Assembly: GCA_034696485.1 (NCBI GenBank)
Contig: JAQIWT010000534.1
Location: 1-18,562, forward strand
DNA: 18,562 nt
Origin: Isohypsibius dastychi
Taxonomy: Eukaryota; Tardigrada; Eutardigrada; Parachela; Isohypsibiidae
Reading direction: 5' to 3'
This document shows, in pieces, positions 1 through 10,791 of the stretch; position 1 is the stretch's first letter; each line of letters starts with the position of its first letter. The position numbers and the translations under genes are program-made. Under the pieces are notes generated by a model. The model worked only from the letters and a program-made list of their open reading frames with translations, was not told the DNA's origin and made no database searches.

Positions 1-1136
1 TTAGCTGAGCGGAATTAATGGATGAACAAATGGGTGCAGCGGTGTTTTGTTGGAAAAGGGCATCGAACAATCTTAATGAAAACCCCCACTCGATGTTCGG
101 GGTGATTTATTTCCAAGGGGGTGGGGGGGGGGCGTACTTTTGCCTAGAATTCAGGCTTTTTTCTGCGGAAATCAAAATGGCGTCTCGTTCACATGACTCT
201 TATTCGGAAACATTTAGATCACGTTATGTCAAACAAAGGCTGGTATTTTCCTGAATATTCCACAGCTGTTCAAAAAAACAGGTGGTTATAGAAAATGCGG
301 GTGAAATAATTATTTCGGTTTTTAAAATAACGTGATGTTTCAAGCTATCGATGCATTACATCCGGAATGGCAAAAAGGTTCTGAAACTAACAGGTTCGAT
401 AGCGTGTTTCTTGGTGTTCTACAGGTTTCTACAGTGTTCTACACTGTATTATGTTTCAGAATGTAATTTGTGACACGGACTTTTAATCGATAAATGACTT
501 GCGGCGAAATGCCGGATGGAAATAGTTGCTCAAACAAACAGGATCACTGCTCTTTCCCTACGTCCGACGTTCTTGCATTTTGGGTGTCGGGGATGAAGGG
601 TGTGGCAGAATGGTTAATCGGCTTTTCCGCTAAGGGGACAACCTGATCTCATGGTCTCTCATTCAGGGAAGAAAACGTCATATCATAGCATTCAATTCAA
701 GTTTGATAAAAGACATATCAGGAATCTTTGGTTTGACGTCTTCAAGCGAAAAATCGCGGGATTTACGAACGACAAAGGTCGATTATGCACGTTATTTGTT
801 TTTATGCAGGCTTTTCAAAACAGGAGTACCTTCCAATTAATGTACAGCGTACGTCATTTCCATATTACCCAGTTAATTCCGAAAAGTGGAAAACATTTTG
901 ACGCTCTTCCGCACCCGTGTATTCAATAATTACTCCTGTTTATTTAAACACTTCAGAACCATTCAAGTTTTACTTGGGAAGCTCGAAAAATAATTGAAAC
1001 ATCAAAGCATCGAAATGTTGATTTTGAGAACCAATACAGTACATTTGAAAATTCTGAGAAATATTTCAGTCTGATTCATTCTACGGATTCATAAATCGTG
1101 TTCACCAAATTTCTCCTTGAAAAAACAAAACCCATA

Positions 1137-1156
1137 CCCCCCCCCCCCCCCCGCCC
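1137..1156. repeat. Poly(C) tract
   Basis: A long C run interrupted by a single G. A matching G-rich run lies at about 117-132. Such tracts recur three times in the left 5 kb and are absent from the gene-rich right half. Confidence 0.8.
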
Positions 1157-1298
1157 CATTCAAAAAAACGTTATTCCATAAATTGCTTCAAAACAATACT
1201 GGATGAAAAATCCAGGAGATCACCGATTATTTGTCACGTTAAAGCAGAACAATTCGGAAACTACGCCATCTGCAAGCTACATAATGCGAAGAATTAAA

Positions 1299-1351
1299 CT
1301 AGATTTTAACTTTTTAGATTTTAGATCTAGATTTTAGATTTAAGATTTTAG
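1299..1351. repeat. Tandem AGATTTTAG repeat
   Basis: Five or so imperfect copies of a unit close to TAGATTTTAG, one with an internal AGATCT. Simple AT-rich minisatellite. Confidence 0.7.
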
Positions 1352-2533
1352 CTGACATTTTGATTTTAAAATGGATTCTTTTGGACGCTTGAAAAAACGT
1401 TTACTAGAAAGCAGGATTCCAAAAAACGGTCTTAGCAGATTGTTTTTTTTGTGTTCATGAAAACGAAAGATTCTCTGCTTTTAAAATCTAAGAGGGTTTT
1501 TGAGGTCAGTGGTTTTAATTACCAGCAGCCATATGTTCGCAGGATCAAATGCGCGATTGAAAGGCCGTTCCCACTTGCCGGGGAATATATAAATTGCTAA
1601 CCAAGTATCTAGCAGTACTCCACGCAATCTGTCTTTCTTGCCCCTCCTGTTTTCCCGGATAAGAGAAGGAAAAAATCCATAATCATCTTTGTTGTTCCCT
1701 GTCTTTACTCTATTCAAACCACGCTAAACAAACCGGCTGACGTATGTGCAAACTGGCTTGAATGTTTAACATTCACGCTGCTGACGAACATCGAATCAAG
1801 ATTGTTGCGCCACCGGCATATTTTAAGCGAAAGGGGATTTGAATGAAGAAAACGCCGGGATTAATATCAATCAGCTTCCTCCTACTGCGCAGTTGCTCCA
1901 GACTTTCCATCCTTAACAACCGGTATTTGATTTCATTTTACATAAACAAGAAAATCAAACACAAATATCAAAAAATAATTATTTAAAACCAAGTCTTAAC
2001 TTTAATAAAATTCTCAATAAAGACCGTTGATCAGGTGATTGAAGAAAATAAAATCGTTCAAAAACGACACAGTTTGTTCCCGTAAAAAAATCACTTTGTT
2101 TTGGTCGTTAATAAAAACAGAATTACAGCATAAACATGTTCATGACATAAAAAACAACGCTGGCAAAATTACAGGTCCCAGACGGTCAACGAGCGAACAA
2201 TTATTAATTCCGGGCCATATGTTACGATATCTACTTCATTTTCATGGAAAAATCAATGCGCACCTTTACGCAACAGCAATCAAGTAACAAAATGGCTACA
2301 GATCAACCAGACCGAATAAAAAATAAAAAACAATTTCTTCATAAGAGAAAACAGTCAGTGTTTTAATCGAATTTAAATTAGAAGAGATCGTAATCTAAAG
2401 TGGATTTAAATTTGTGCTTAACCCTGGGTTTTTAGCAGAATTTATGTATTAATAAAATTCAGAATAAAAAAATGAAGATTCGCGAAATAATTTTTGTTGA
2501 AATTTTTAAGTTTGATTTTACAGTTGTTCTTAC

Positions 2534-2627
2534 CAACTCTTCCGGGAACAGCGTTGACAGCTTGTAGGGTCCATACTGCCACACCGAATAAGCTATACAA
2601 AATGGTGGAGAAGTGGACACGGGACAT
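2534..2627 (-). CDS. Putative first exon of a secreted-protein gene (partial)
   Basis: Starting at ATG 2625-2627 the exon encodes 31 codons plus one base: MSRVHF, a hydrophobic stretch ILYSLFGVAVWTL, then AVNA-VPGRV, which looks like a signal peptide with a cleavage site after Ala-Val-Asn-Ala. It ends at a strong donor, GTTG|GTAAGA. An in-frame ATG nine codons upstream (2652-2654) is possible but would spoil the signal peptide. A TGCAG acceptor at about 2667 could be a trans-splice or 5'-UTR splice site. The DNA upstream (2750-2945) is pyrimidine-rich on this strand. I could not fix the next exon. Candidates with correct phase at 620-537 and 388-350 are too short to trust, and the gene may run off the left edge. 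Family unknown. Confidence 0.4.
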
Positions 2628-3000
2628 GGTGGAGTTGTCCAGATGGTACAACAATCAACAAGCTGCAGCGATGGGATAACAGGCGCTGCAGCGCACAGTT
2701 TAGTTCATGGCTCAACAGGCCTTCACTTGCAATAACCGGTTCGACACGCGGGAAGAAAAAGGAGCGGAGAGATTAGGTGCTGTCTATAGCCGAAGCTACA
2801 GAGCAAATGAAATGGGATGGATGGGGTGAGAGGATGGTAGTGATCCCAAGTCTCCGATGTGGTAGGGTTCTGTGGGAATGAGATGGGAGAACCGAGAAGG
2901 GATGTGGAGAGAAGGAGGAAATGGGAATCACAGGGAGCCGGCACGCGGAGGGTTTCCCGAACTGCGAACAAAAAGCGCGCTGTTGAATGTCAAGCCTTAT
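2628..3000 (-). promoter_or_regulatory. Pyrimidine-rich upstream region of the putative secreted-protein gene
   Basis: From about 2750 to 2945 the plus strand is strongly purine-rich (GGGAAGAAAAAGGAGCGGAG and similar), so the minus strand is CT-rich. It lies directly upstream of the signal-peptide exon. A TATAAAAA word lies near 2998 on the plus strand. Promoter role is inference. Confidence 0.3.
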
Positions 3001-3646
3001 AAAAATCGACCGTGCGGCAAAAATCAGAAACTAGATTAAATAAATATGTTACAAAAATAATCGAAATAAAATTACGCTTAAAATGAGAAAATGATAATAA
3101 GAAAGTATGGATGTATAATGAACCGATAATTTGGATATGATAATGTCGATTTATCTATAAACGTATGACAGGAAATTTGAAATGTTGATTGGGTTAATTT
3201 ATTGCATATAAAAATGAATGCCATATGATGAATTCCTTACCTGTGAATATAGTGAGCAAAAACGAAAATTCAAGGTCTGCGAAATACAATCCTGGTTTCA
3301 GAATATTTAAATTGATGGCTGCAAAATTCAAGATTTTGACAAATATAATTAATTATTTAGACATCAACCTGAGTGCTAGCAAATATCTTAATATTGAATA
3401 TCACTCGAACGCATCAGGCGTCTTTAAATCCGCGTTCCTCTTCACGTATTTCGAGTAAACTCCAGCCTTTTTAATTCCGGTTGAATTGTTCAGTTTATTA
3501 ATGGAAACGATTTTCAACCTCAAACTTAACGGGAGAAAACCCAATTAATTCTTCCTACTGAAGAGTATTGTGAGATTATTAATCCGTGATTGAATTTGCC
3601 AATATGGTAACGAGCTAATTGAGGTCGTAGGGATCGGTCCTTGACT

Positions 3647-3654
3647 TGACGTCA
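3647..3654. promoter_or_regulatory. Single CRE-type palindrome
   Basis: Perfect TGACGTCA followed by TTGCAA. It lies next to a short minus-strand open frame and about 1 kb upstream of the putative first exon at 2627. With no firm gene nearby it may be chance. Confidence 0.2.
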
Positions 3655-3661
3655 TTGCAAA

Positions 3662-3850
3662 TTAAGGCGTATATCCAGTTCCCGCCATTCCCTGCACTTC
3701 CCAGTTTATATTGCTGGAAATATTGATCGAGCCAACAAAGCCGGAATCAATCGATAGTTTACGGAAATAGCAGGACTTGTTGTGCAGAAACTCAACATTT
3801 AAACCGTAAAACACGAACGACGCACTCATTTTGACAGGAAAGGCTTTCAA
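3662..3850 (-). other. Weak open frame, 62 codons
   Basis: From the internal Met at 3827-3829 (MSASFVFYGLNVEF...) the frame runs to TAA at 3662-3664 and ends AGTGYTP. Composition is balanced and protein-like, but there is no signal peptide, motif or clear splice context. It could be a short exon, a decayed gene fragment or chance. Confidence 0.22.
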
Positions 3851-4387
3851 TCTTCGACGAGCTTATTTGTCAATTTTCCGAATGGATAGGGGAAACATTA
3901 TAATAACAACACAAGCAGAATGAGAGCCAAATATAGGTCTTCCGTTATAATGGGACAAGTGGGACAGTCGTTTAAAAAAATGAATGTTTTGATCTGGATT
4001 CGATGAAAAAATATCCGGGAAGCCGGATGGGTGCATTTTCCCGTTACTATTAGGTTCACAGGTTGGCGAAAATTCATTGCGTTCTAATTTTTAGGGGCTT
4101 CGCAGGCAATCAAGAAAGCCACAAGGAGTTTTCGTCAATAATAAATGAATCGGACCAAATGTGCAATCAACTTGGCTGGAACGCTCTCAGAATCTCAAAA
4201 TAAAACATAATAAAAAATCCATTACCGGTGAATATCCGGCAAATTTATGTATTATTTTATAGACTTACAAGTTATTTTCTTCTGGTCCAAATAAACGTCA
4301 TATTATTTTTATCATGGATAGAGAATAATGAAAGTTTAATAGCATTTAAATATTCCTCGAAAAACGCTCTGATGAGCGAATTCCTTA

Positions 4388-4408
4388 ATGCCCGCCTGTG
4401 GCGGGCAT
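4388..4408. repeat. GC-rich perfect hairpin
   Basis: ATGCCCGCC, loop TGT, GGCGGGCAT: a perfect 9-bp stem in otherwise AT-rich DNA. CCCCTCGGGG follows at 4417-4426, then A-rich runs interrupted by TTTT blocks to about 4515. It looks like the end of a dispersed repeat. Confidence 0.6.
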
Positions 4409-4530
4409 ACTGTTCACCCCTCGGGGCTTTGGCGAAAAAAACTCCGTCGAGCAAAGGTGAAAAAAATTAAAAAAAAAATTTTGAAAAAATTTTTGAAAAA
4501 AATATTTTTTAGAGAAAAACCAAAAAGTCG

Positions 4531-4640
4531 TGACCGGAAGTAAAATCATGACCGGAAGTGGGCGAGTAAGTGGGCGAGTAAGTGGGCGAATGGGTGGGGG
4601 AGTGGACGAGCGGGTGAGTGAGCGGGTGCGTGAGTGGGCG
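4531..4640. repeat. Minisatellite of a degenerate 12-mer
   Basis: TGACCGGAAGT occurs twice (4531-4541, 4549-4559) and leads into GTGGGCGAGTAA repeated at 4558-4569 and 4570-4581, then degenerating copies (GTGGGCGAATGG and G/T-rich variants) to about 4640. Confidence 0.75.
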
Positions 4641-4650
4641 AAGCTTTTGA

Positions 4651-4735
4651 AAATGTGGCTCCGTTGACCTCGTACTGTGGAAATGTGGCTCCGTTGACCC
4701 GAAAAGATATTTTTACACAGTAAAAGATATTTTTA
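4651..4735. repeat. Two short direct-repeat pairs
   Basis: A 19-base unit beginning AAATGTGGCTCC is repeated exactly at 4651-4669 and 4681-4699 (30-bp period). AAAAGATATTTTTA is repeated exactly at 4702-4715 and 4722-4735 (20-bp period). They continue the repeat-rich block that begins near 4388. Confidence 0.75.
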
Positions 4736-4779
4736 AAAAGAGACTAATCGGTCAGGAAAATTCGAGGGTATTGTAGGTT

Positions 4780-4803
4780 CCCCCCCTTGGGGGGGGGGGG
4801 GGG
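4780..4803. repeat. C7-TT-G15 homopolymer palindrome
   Basis: Seven C, two T, then fifteen G. It can fold back on itself and the G run could form a quadruplex. The exact length is likely unreliable in assembly. Confidence 0.8.
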
Positions 4804-5221
4804 TGAACAAAAATCTAAATGATGATACCGATTTTAAATGAATGCACTGTGAGAGATTTACGTAAGTTCTCAGGTATTTTCTGTCACAATAAGATCGTTA
4901 CCGTAATGAACTCGACGCTACTAATCCTGAATTACTCGGCTAAACGGCAGACTGCAATAAAGCGCTAGACAATATTTGGCTGTTCGTTCTTCCTACAAGC
5001 GCTTACAGGGTAACCCGATCTGACCGGAAGCCATCAAATGTCCTACGATCAGACATTCCCTGTACATTGCATACATTAGATCGGTGTCAAAATAAACACA
5101 ATTGAGATGAAGCGACCACTAAAACTAGCTCGAGATTAGAAATTGATTGTAAAATAACAGCTAATTAAATTCCACTTGGGAAAATATGGACACGTAAATA
5201 TTCAAAACAAAATAATCTTAC

Positions 5222-5267
5222 CTGCACGAATATGAAAGGTCACGACGTCGTCTCAAATTAAAAATTG
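5222..5267 (-). other. Spliced-looking 46-bp segment, possible untranslated exon
   Basis: The minus strand reads TTATTTCCAG, 46 bases, then GTAAGATT: good acceptor and donor at exon-like spacing. Only one of three frames is open. It could be a 5'-UTR exon of the minus-strand gene whose signal-peptide exon begins at 2627, but nothing links them directly. Confidence 0.25.
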
Positions 5268-5380
5268 CTGGAAATAAAAGAAAATCAGGTGAAAATAATG
5301 AAGGATGAAGATTGGTAGTTTAAAGAAAGAAAAGAAATAATGCTCGGAATATTATTGTTTTTCCCATACCGTGATTAGGC

Positions 5381-5457
5381 AGGAAGGTCTTACAAAATGA
5401 GGCCAACGTGCATTCTTATGCACGGATGGTTGTTCGCGAAGCTTAAAAGACCTTCCT
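5381..5457. repeat. 77-nt nested hairpin
   Basis: Outer perfect 11-bp stem: AGGAAGGTCTT (5381-5391) with AAGACCTTCCT (5447-5457). Inner perfect 7-bp stem: CGTGCAT (5407-5413) with ATGCACG (5418-5424) and a TCTT loop. CAAC and GTTG between them can also pair. It may be a structured RNA, a miRNA-like precursor or a short foldback element; strand is undetermined. Confidence 0.5.
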
Positions 5458-6271
5458 TCAGGGCAATTTCACGTAATCTCGGCTAGTTCTTTGGGCAATA
5501 TCACCGTGGTTTACGGACCGATTTCGCGGGGATTATTATGAAAACATTTCAATATCGCAATCACATCTGGTCTCTCTTACAAATTTTGATCACTATACAT
5601 TAATAAATCCTGTCGAACGTGACAACAGAAAACACGCGGATCCGAACACAAATCACGGTTATCTGACCATAATATGCGCATATTCCGCAGCCCCGTTACA
5701 TCTGCTGAGGTTTACCGAATTACAGAATAAGGTGATTGCTTCTCATTTAGAGAAACGCAAACAAAAAGAAAGAAACGAAAACTTTGTTTTTGGTCAATGA
5801 AAATATAAGTATTGTTAAATTAAGAATATTTTGTAGATTAACAGTTGAAATCGTGGGAGAAAAGTTTAAAAATTAATAATACCAAGTTCCTTTCGAATGA
5901 CCATCGAAAACGGCTGTAAAGTTGACTGAGCTTGATTTTTGTTAAATAAATTTTTTAAATAATTAAATTTGTTAATTTAAGTGAATAAAATTTACTAAAT
6001 TTGTTTTTTGTTCAAAAATATTGAACAATAAGGAAAATTAACGAAAAAGTTTTTACCTCTTTCAAAAGCAAATCAAGATTCCCAGCACGCAAGTCCAAAA
6101 CCGCTCGGAAATAATCTTAGAAAAAACCCATGCAAAAACAAGTGCGTGTTTTTCTTTTTCTACCTAATCAAAAGAAGACCTGCTCCACTGAGCGTCAATC
6201 TTTTCTAACACGTAGTCGGATCAGAACAGAACGAACCGGCATCCGATCTCGTCTCAGAAAGTGAAAGTGGG

Positions 6272-6493
6272 TTGATTCAAGCGCCGGTGTTTGCTAGCAA
6301 TGGCCGGTTTCGGTTCCGACCTACGTTTCTGCATTCATCTCTAAACGAAAACATGATGGCACAAGACAACAATCCGTCAAAGCGGAAACAAGTGCTGAGC
6401 TGGTTGGAAATACAAGACCCTCTCGATTGTTCTGAGAGGAAGAAGAAAAAAAATGGTGCGCAGTATGTTGATGTTACGGAAGAGCTGTTTTGA
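6272..6493 (+). other. Weak open frame, 73 codons, possible small gene or exon
   Basis: From the ATG at 6353-6355 the frame gives MMAQDNNPSKRKQVLSWLEI, then a Lys-rich ERKKKKNG and VTEELF before TGA. The Lys-rich, polar composition looks somewhat coding-like, and a CTCAG acceptor-like site lies just upstream (about 6256). No family is recognised and no clear partner exon was found. It lies 380 bp beyond the gene A stop, convergent with it. Confidence 0.25.
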
Positions 6494-6873
6494 CTATCAA
6501 CTCGGAAGCTGGGTCAGCTATTTCGCGGTGAGGCAAAAAGATGGCGGTAGAGTCGAGGAAGATAAGCTTGACGGATGACTTTTTTTGTTTACTTTCTAGA
6601 AATGCAAACCGAGGAAAAACAAACGTATTTCTCGGGAACTGAATTGTCTAGCCAGTCGGACCTGTCAAAAACTTGACGATCCAAAATCGTAAAATAATCG
6701 TTAGTGAATCGCAGTTTGAAACGCTAGAAAGAATTCTGGGTTATCAAATAAGTCAAACGAGAAACGCGAATTCCAAACGTTGCGAAAACAATCTTCGGAA
6801 AAAAAGATGACCTCTTTTGTATTGTGTTTCTGGCAATAACAACCCATCTTCAAAAACTGGATTTAAGCAAGCG
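6494..6873. other. 3' flank of gene A
   Basis: About 380 bp with no supported gene. No canonical AATAAA on the minus strand was found close to the gene A stop, so either a variant signal is used or the last exon is different. Confidence 0.4.
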
Positions 6874-9800
6874 TTATCTAATATTGTGATTGTTTCCATG
6901 ATCGACCGCCACCCCGTTACGCCGGTGTTTCTCAGTGCTTTCGTCGGCATCTTCTTCGATGTCTTCGTCACACGATGGTAACCTACAGGATAAAATTTGT
7001 TCATAATTAGATTAATGAAAAATAAAAACGTGGATAAAAGGAAGGCGAGCCAATTTAATACAACATCACGAATATCCCACTAACTAATGCATACCTATAA
7101 TCAAATGCTGCAAATGTTCTAAATTAAACGTGTAGATGAAAGAAAAATTAATTTGATTTGCCTAATCATTCCAGATGAACAAGGTCTCAGAAGTCCTACA
7201 TCCTCCTCTTATTCTGTACAGAAACTGGCACAATCGGTAACTACGATGATCTTCTCCAACAATTTTGATATTCTCAGAATAAGCCAATGATATCTGTCAT
7301 TATTTAGAAATACTATTAAATTCGAAAATTCTATAGAACCTATAATTATAAGTTGAATATTCTATGACTTGAACATTCTATAAAAATATAAGTATTCTAT
7401 AACTTCAGTCGTTCCTTGAAATAACCATGATATCCCTCATCACTTAAACAGACTGCAAAAACAATCACAGATTGAAGACAAATAGTAGCACCATAAAATG
7501 AAGATAGTTTGTAGCCAAAGATTCCACTATTTCAAACGCCTTGTTTGATAAGTCAAAACTATGATCTCATTAGCCAGCTATCACCATTCCTTGCTATTTA
7601 TCATTAGTTAAACCGCTAAATGATCCTCAGGTGGTAATTGCTATTTTCCAATAAAGAAAAATTATTTCTTATTAATTACGACTTACCTTTCGTAAGACGC
7701 CAAAGATGTCGGCATGGCGGGGTCGCTGAATGAAGAAGGCTGCAGTTTAGATTTTTCGTCAACATGGTCAGTATATTCATCATGATGTCCAAATCCATGC
7801 TCTGCATCCCCGTCAACATTATGAATTATGCTGCCGCTGTTCGGGTCACCGAAGAAGAATTTCAGTTTCTTCTGAGGGCTTGAATCGACCGGTGCAGAAA
7901 ATGGCGGAGCTGGAGATCCTGAGCGCGTGTTCTCCAAATCTTCAAGAATTGTTGGAAAGTCGTGTTTGGAATTGGATCCAGAATATTCGTTGAAATTGTT
8001 GTTCGCCTGCATCGCATCCAGCCGTTTGCCGAAACTCCCATGAGTTCTAAAATACAGCTGTTTATAAAAATTTACAGGAACCTCAATGTTCGAAAACAAA
8101 ATATAGAAACAGATCAAAAATAAAACCACGAAAATCTGAAATGGCTAATTCATCGGATCCGACCAAGACAGGATCTTAAACATCAGCTTTTTCTTCCTCT
8201 TTATATTCGTTATTTTGTTTTAATTGAATGTATTATATTGTATTTATATTTTATATTATTATTTTTCTTTATTCTTTATTCTTCTTTTCATTTGGACCAA
8301 CTGTAACCACAATTATAAATACTATAACGAATAAGTGTGCGAACAATTATTTTGAACCACACTCGTATTATACCCCGGTAACGAAGAGCGACGTCGAAGT
8401 TGGCGCATATTGTGAAAAAAATCCGGGATCTTGCTGGTTGATGACCTTTGAATTCGAACTCCATTTCTCGGATCATCAACATCTAGAAATCTCTGAGACT
8501 CCAACGGAATACTATAAACCAAACAAAATGAGTAAACACGGAAGTCGTACTTGCGGTTTATTTCGCATGACCAAAGCGGTCAACTCGGAGAGTCGGAGAC
8601 GATTCTTGACTTACTCGAGGTTCATGGTCGAGCCGAGATTCATCACACTCATTCTCCTGCTCATCGCGCTCGCGGAAGTGTAAGGAACTTTCACCTCTGT
8701 TTTGTCCCAATAGTGATCTTTCACCAGCGTCGGTAATTCACCAAACCTGATAAAACAAAGCAACATTACAACCGGAAGTAACCGGAATTTTGAACGAAAA
8801 CTAACTCACTTTTCATCGACGACCAAAAACGAGACTTGGACATGCCGGTCGATAAACCAGTTCACCTAAAATTAATTTTCAGCTACAATGTTGAAATACA
8901 AGGTTCTCCACAGAAAAATTAGCTGCCAAATATATTACGTCACAAAATTAAATTCAAGCATACGAGATATCGGCATAGTAATCGAAAGTGTATATTGTCA
9001 CCTCGAAATCGTCATCATCTTCTCCCCAGGGATTGATCAAAGATTCGGCGACTTTCAGCCATCCCACGTAAAAAAAGAACTGATAAAATATATTTTTAAA
9101 TAAAGTGCGCAAATGTGAGACATGTTCTTCACCCACCTGTAAAAAAGTGAACACCGGAAAATACAAATCGACGTAGAAACTTTCGTATCCTCTATCGGGA
9201 TCTAGGAACTGTCGGGAGACCAGACATCCCAAAAAATACACGTATGTTGCCCATGTCGCAACTTGCGTATAAACGATAGGAATGCTGACCCAGTCATAAC
9301 TAGAAAGAACATTCCGGTTTTAACCAAAAGTGGTCGAAAATTTATTGCCGACAGAAATTCTCGAATACCTCCATATCCGCCATTGATTTGTTCGGTAGGA
9401 TGCAATTTCGTCCAGAACTTGCTTCGTAGCAATTCCACTTGAATCATCCATTGCTTTTTCTTTCCGAGCTACTCGAAGAAGTTGAGTAAACCACAACATC
9501 GGCACCCAAAATTTGGCATAAGGAATCTGCAAACAGCAATAAAAATAAACTCACTCACTTGTAACATATTAGTTGAGAAGTCGCGATTAAATCCCGAAAT
9601 AAAACCTTTTTCGATTTTTGATCACGTTGTCCATTTTCTCACCTTGACATTATCGTACAAATTCTCCTCTTCTTTCGTCATTAATCCAGCATCCACAAGA
9701 TGCTGCAATGTTGGAAAGCGTTTTTTGGCAACTACGCTGACTCCACGCAATAGTAAGATCGTGCTCAAACATAGCCAGCGGGCCATTGTCCGACGAATCA

Positions 9801-10335
9801 TTCGACTTCGTTCATCCACTCCCGGAATGTAAATTATTATCAAATTTAAAATCCGATCAGGCCATGGATTCTGTAGATAACTGTAAAATAATCATTTATT
9901 CGAAATAAGAATTTCACGAATGCAGTTACTACTTACTGGTCCCACCAACGCGTAACCACAAACTGGACATAAAATCCCAGAACAAAGGTGAGCGGGATCA
10001 GATTCTTGTTGTCTCCGATATGTCGAGCCACATTTTCAAAGGTCCTATAAAGAAATAATATAATATATGTGGCATTCCCAGGTGAGAAAAAAAATCCACA
10101 ACACTTGTTCATGAAAAAACTTGTTGGAAAAAGAGAAATATTTGTCGGATTCTGACCTTCTTCTTGAATCGTTGAGTGCAACTCGATAAATGAGGCTGAC
10201 CATTCCATAAAGTAATCCAAAGATGATCGTTTCTTTGAAAACCAATTTGTAGACGCTTCCGCGCCATCTTCCCAGAAGCCGGGCAAATCCTCCCAAACTG
10301 GCGGTATGGACATTGAATTGGTAGGATATGGTCAT
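6874..10335 (-). CDS. Bestrophin-family chloride channel, paralogue A (11 exons, 572 aa)
   Basis: Calcium-activated, anion-selective channel subunit of the bestrophin family, which forms pentamers in the plasma membrane. Exons in transcript order: 10335-10157, 10044-9937, 9880-9643, 9526-9369, 9299-9137, 9079-9002, 8865-8810, 8746-8615, 8511-8374, 8046-7687, 6982-6874 (stop TAA 6874-6876). All phases join and all introns are GT-AG. The start MTISYQF matches the family amino end. Neck residues Ile76, Phe80 and Phe84 (in IPLTFVLGF) fall at the human BEST1 numbers. Then come [43 protein letters not shown], and the calcium clasp EDDDD at 302-306 followed by VNWFIDRH. After about residue 370 the tail is unlike B and C: an Asn/Ser-rich 360-bp exon, then a short acidic end. 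The channel identity is secure; the last two exons rest on phase and splice sites only. B lies 456 bp upstream on the same strand. WWDQ is not split by a microexon here. Confidence 0.94.
7322..7405. repeat. Degenerate TATTCTATA repeats in gene A intron
   Basis: The words ATTCTATA and TATTCTAT recur about five times at roughly 20-bp spacing inside the 704-bp last intron of gene A. Confidence 0.55.
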
Positions 10336-10791
10336 GGCTATCCAGATAGTCACATGGGGGCTTGAGAAATGTTCAAGGTTGGAACTCAAATGTCGAACGT
10401 CTCTACTTCCGAAAATCGCACGATTTGAGAAAAACGACATAAAATACATAAAAACGCCGCAAGCGGTTTTTCGCTGCCAAAAGTACGGGCTTGTGATTTT
10501 GATGGCGTCAACAAAATATGTCAAACACTTCAAAGAAGCAACTTTATTTTCTTCCAACCAAAAATTAATTATCCGGAAATTAGAATTCATAAACAAACGC
10601 GATATTATTTTCAGATTTTATGGTTGGACAATCACAGGTTAAAGCGAAAAAATAAAATACATGTTATTAAACTGAACACACATTAAAAACACTTCCACGG
10701 AATTATTACAAAAAATGATCGGAGGAGAAAATGACGAGAGGAACATTTCGGAGATTGAGGGGGTATCACAAAAAGACTGAAGGAACGAGAT
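10336..10791 (-). other. Intergenic B-A spacer with fortuitous open frame
   Basis: 456 bp between the gene B stop and the gene A start. The gene A frame stays open upstream for 87 codons to an ATG at 10594-10596. The encoded residues resemble nothing in bestrophins, which begin at MT[IV]SY. I therefore read it as leader or spacer containing a possible gene B poly(A) signal. The spacing is within the range of some nematode operons, but no clear trans-splice acceptor sits directly before the ATG. Confidence 0.5.
10543..10548 (-). terminator. Possible poly(A) signal, gene B
   Basis: AATAAA on the minus strand (TTTATT on plus), about 245 bases past the gene B stop and about 210 bases before the gene A start. 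A looser variant nearer the stop may be used instead. Confidence 0.3.

Larger units (their letters stand above)
1..2533. other. Left non-coding region
   Basis: AT-rich, with a poly(G) run near 117-132, a poly(C) run near 1137 and the AGATTTTAG repeats. Short open frames on both strands have no motif or splice support. Slightly GC-richer islands at 537-640, 1560-1720 and 1780-1910 are open on the minus strand and could hide small exons of the gene starting at 2627. I cannot establish any. Confidence 0.4.
3001..6271. other. Intergenic or intronic repeat-rich region
   Basis: Apart from the weak frame at 3662-3850, the 46-bp spliced-looking segment, the hairpins and the repeat block 4388-4803, I see no gene here. 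Base composition is AT-rich with many in-frame stops on both strands. Confidence 0.4.

Noticed and set aside
600-670. tRNA-like words (TGGCAGAATGG resembling an A box)
   Set aside because: No matching B box, and no consistent acceptor or anticodon stems could be drawn.
1780-1909. 43-codon minus-strand frame (MESLEQLRSRRKL...)
   Set aside because: Short, no motif, overlaps the plus-strand frame, and no splice link in the right phase to the exon at 2534.
1843-1986. 47-codon plus-strand frame with a signal-like start (MKKTPGLISISFLLL)
   Set aside because: Ends in low-complexity Lys/Ile codons from AT-rich DNA and has no splice support.
8228-8683. 151-codon plus-strand open frame
   Set aside because: Antisense to gene A exons 8 and 9 and an AT-rich intron; the hydrophobic start comes from a T-rich tract.
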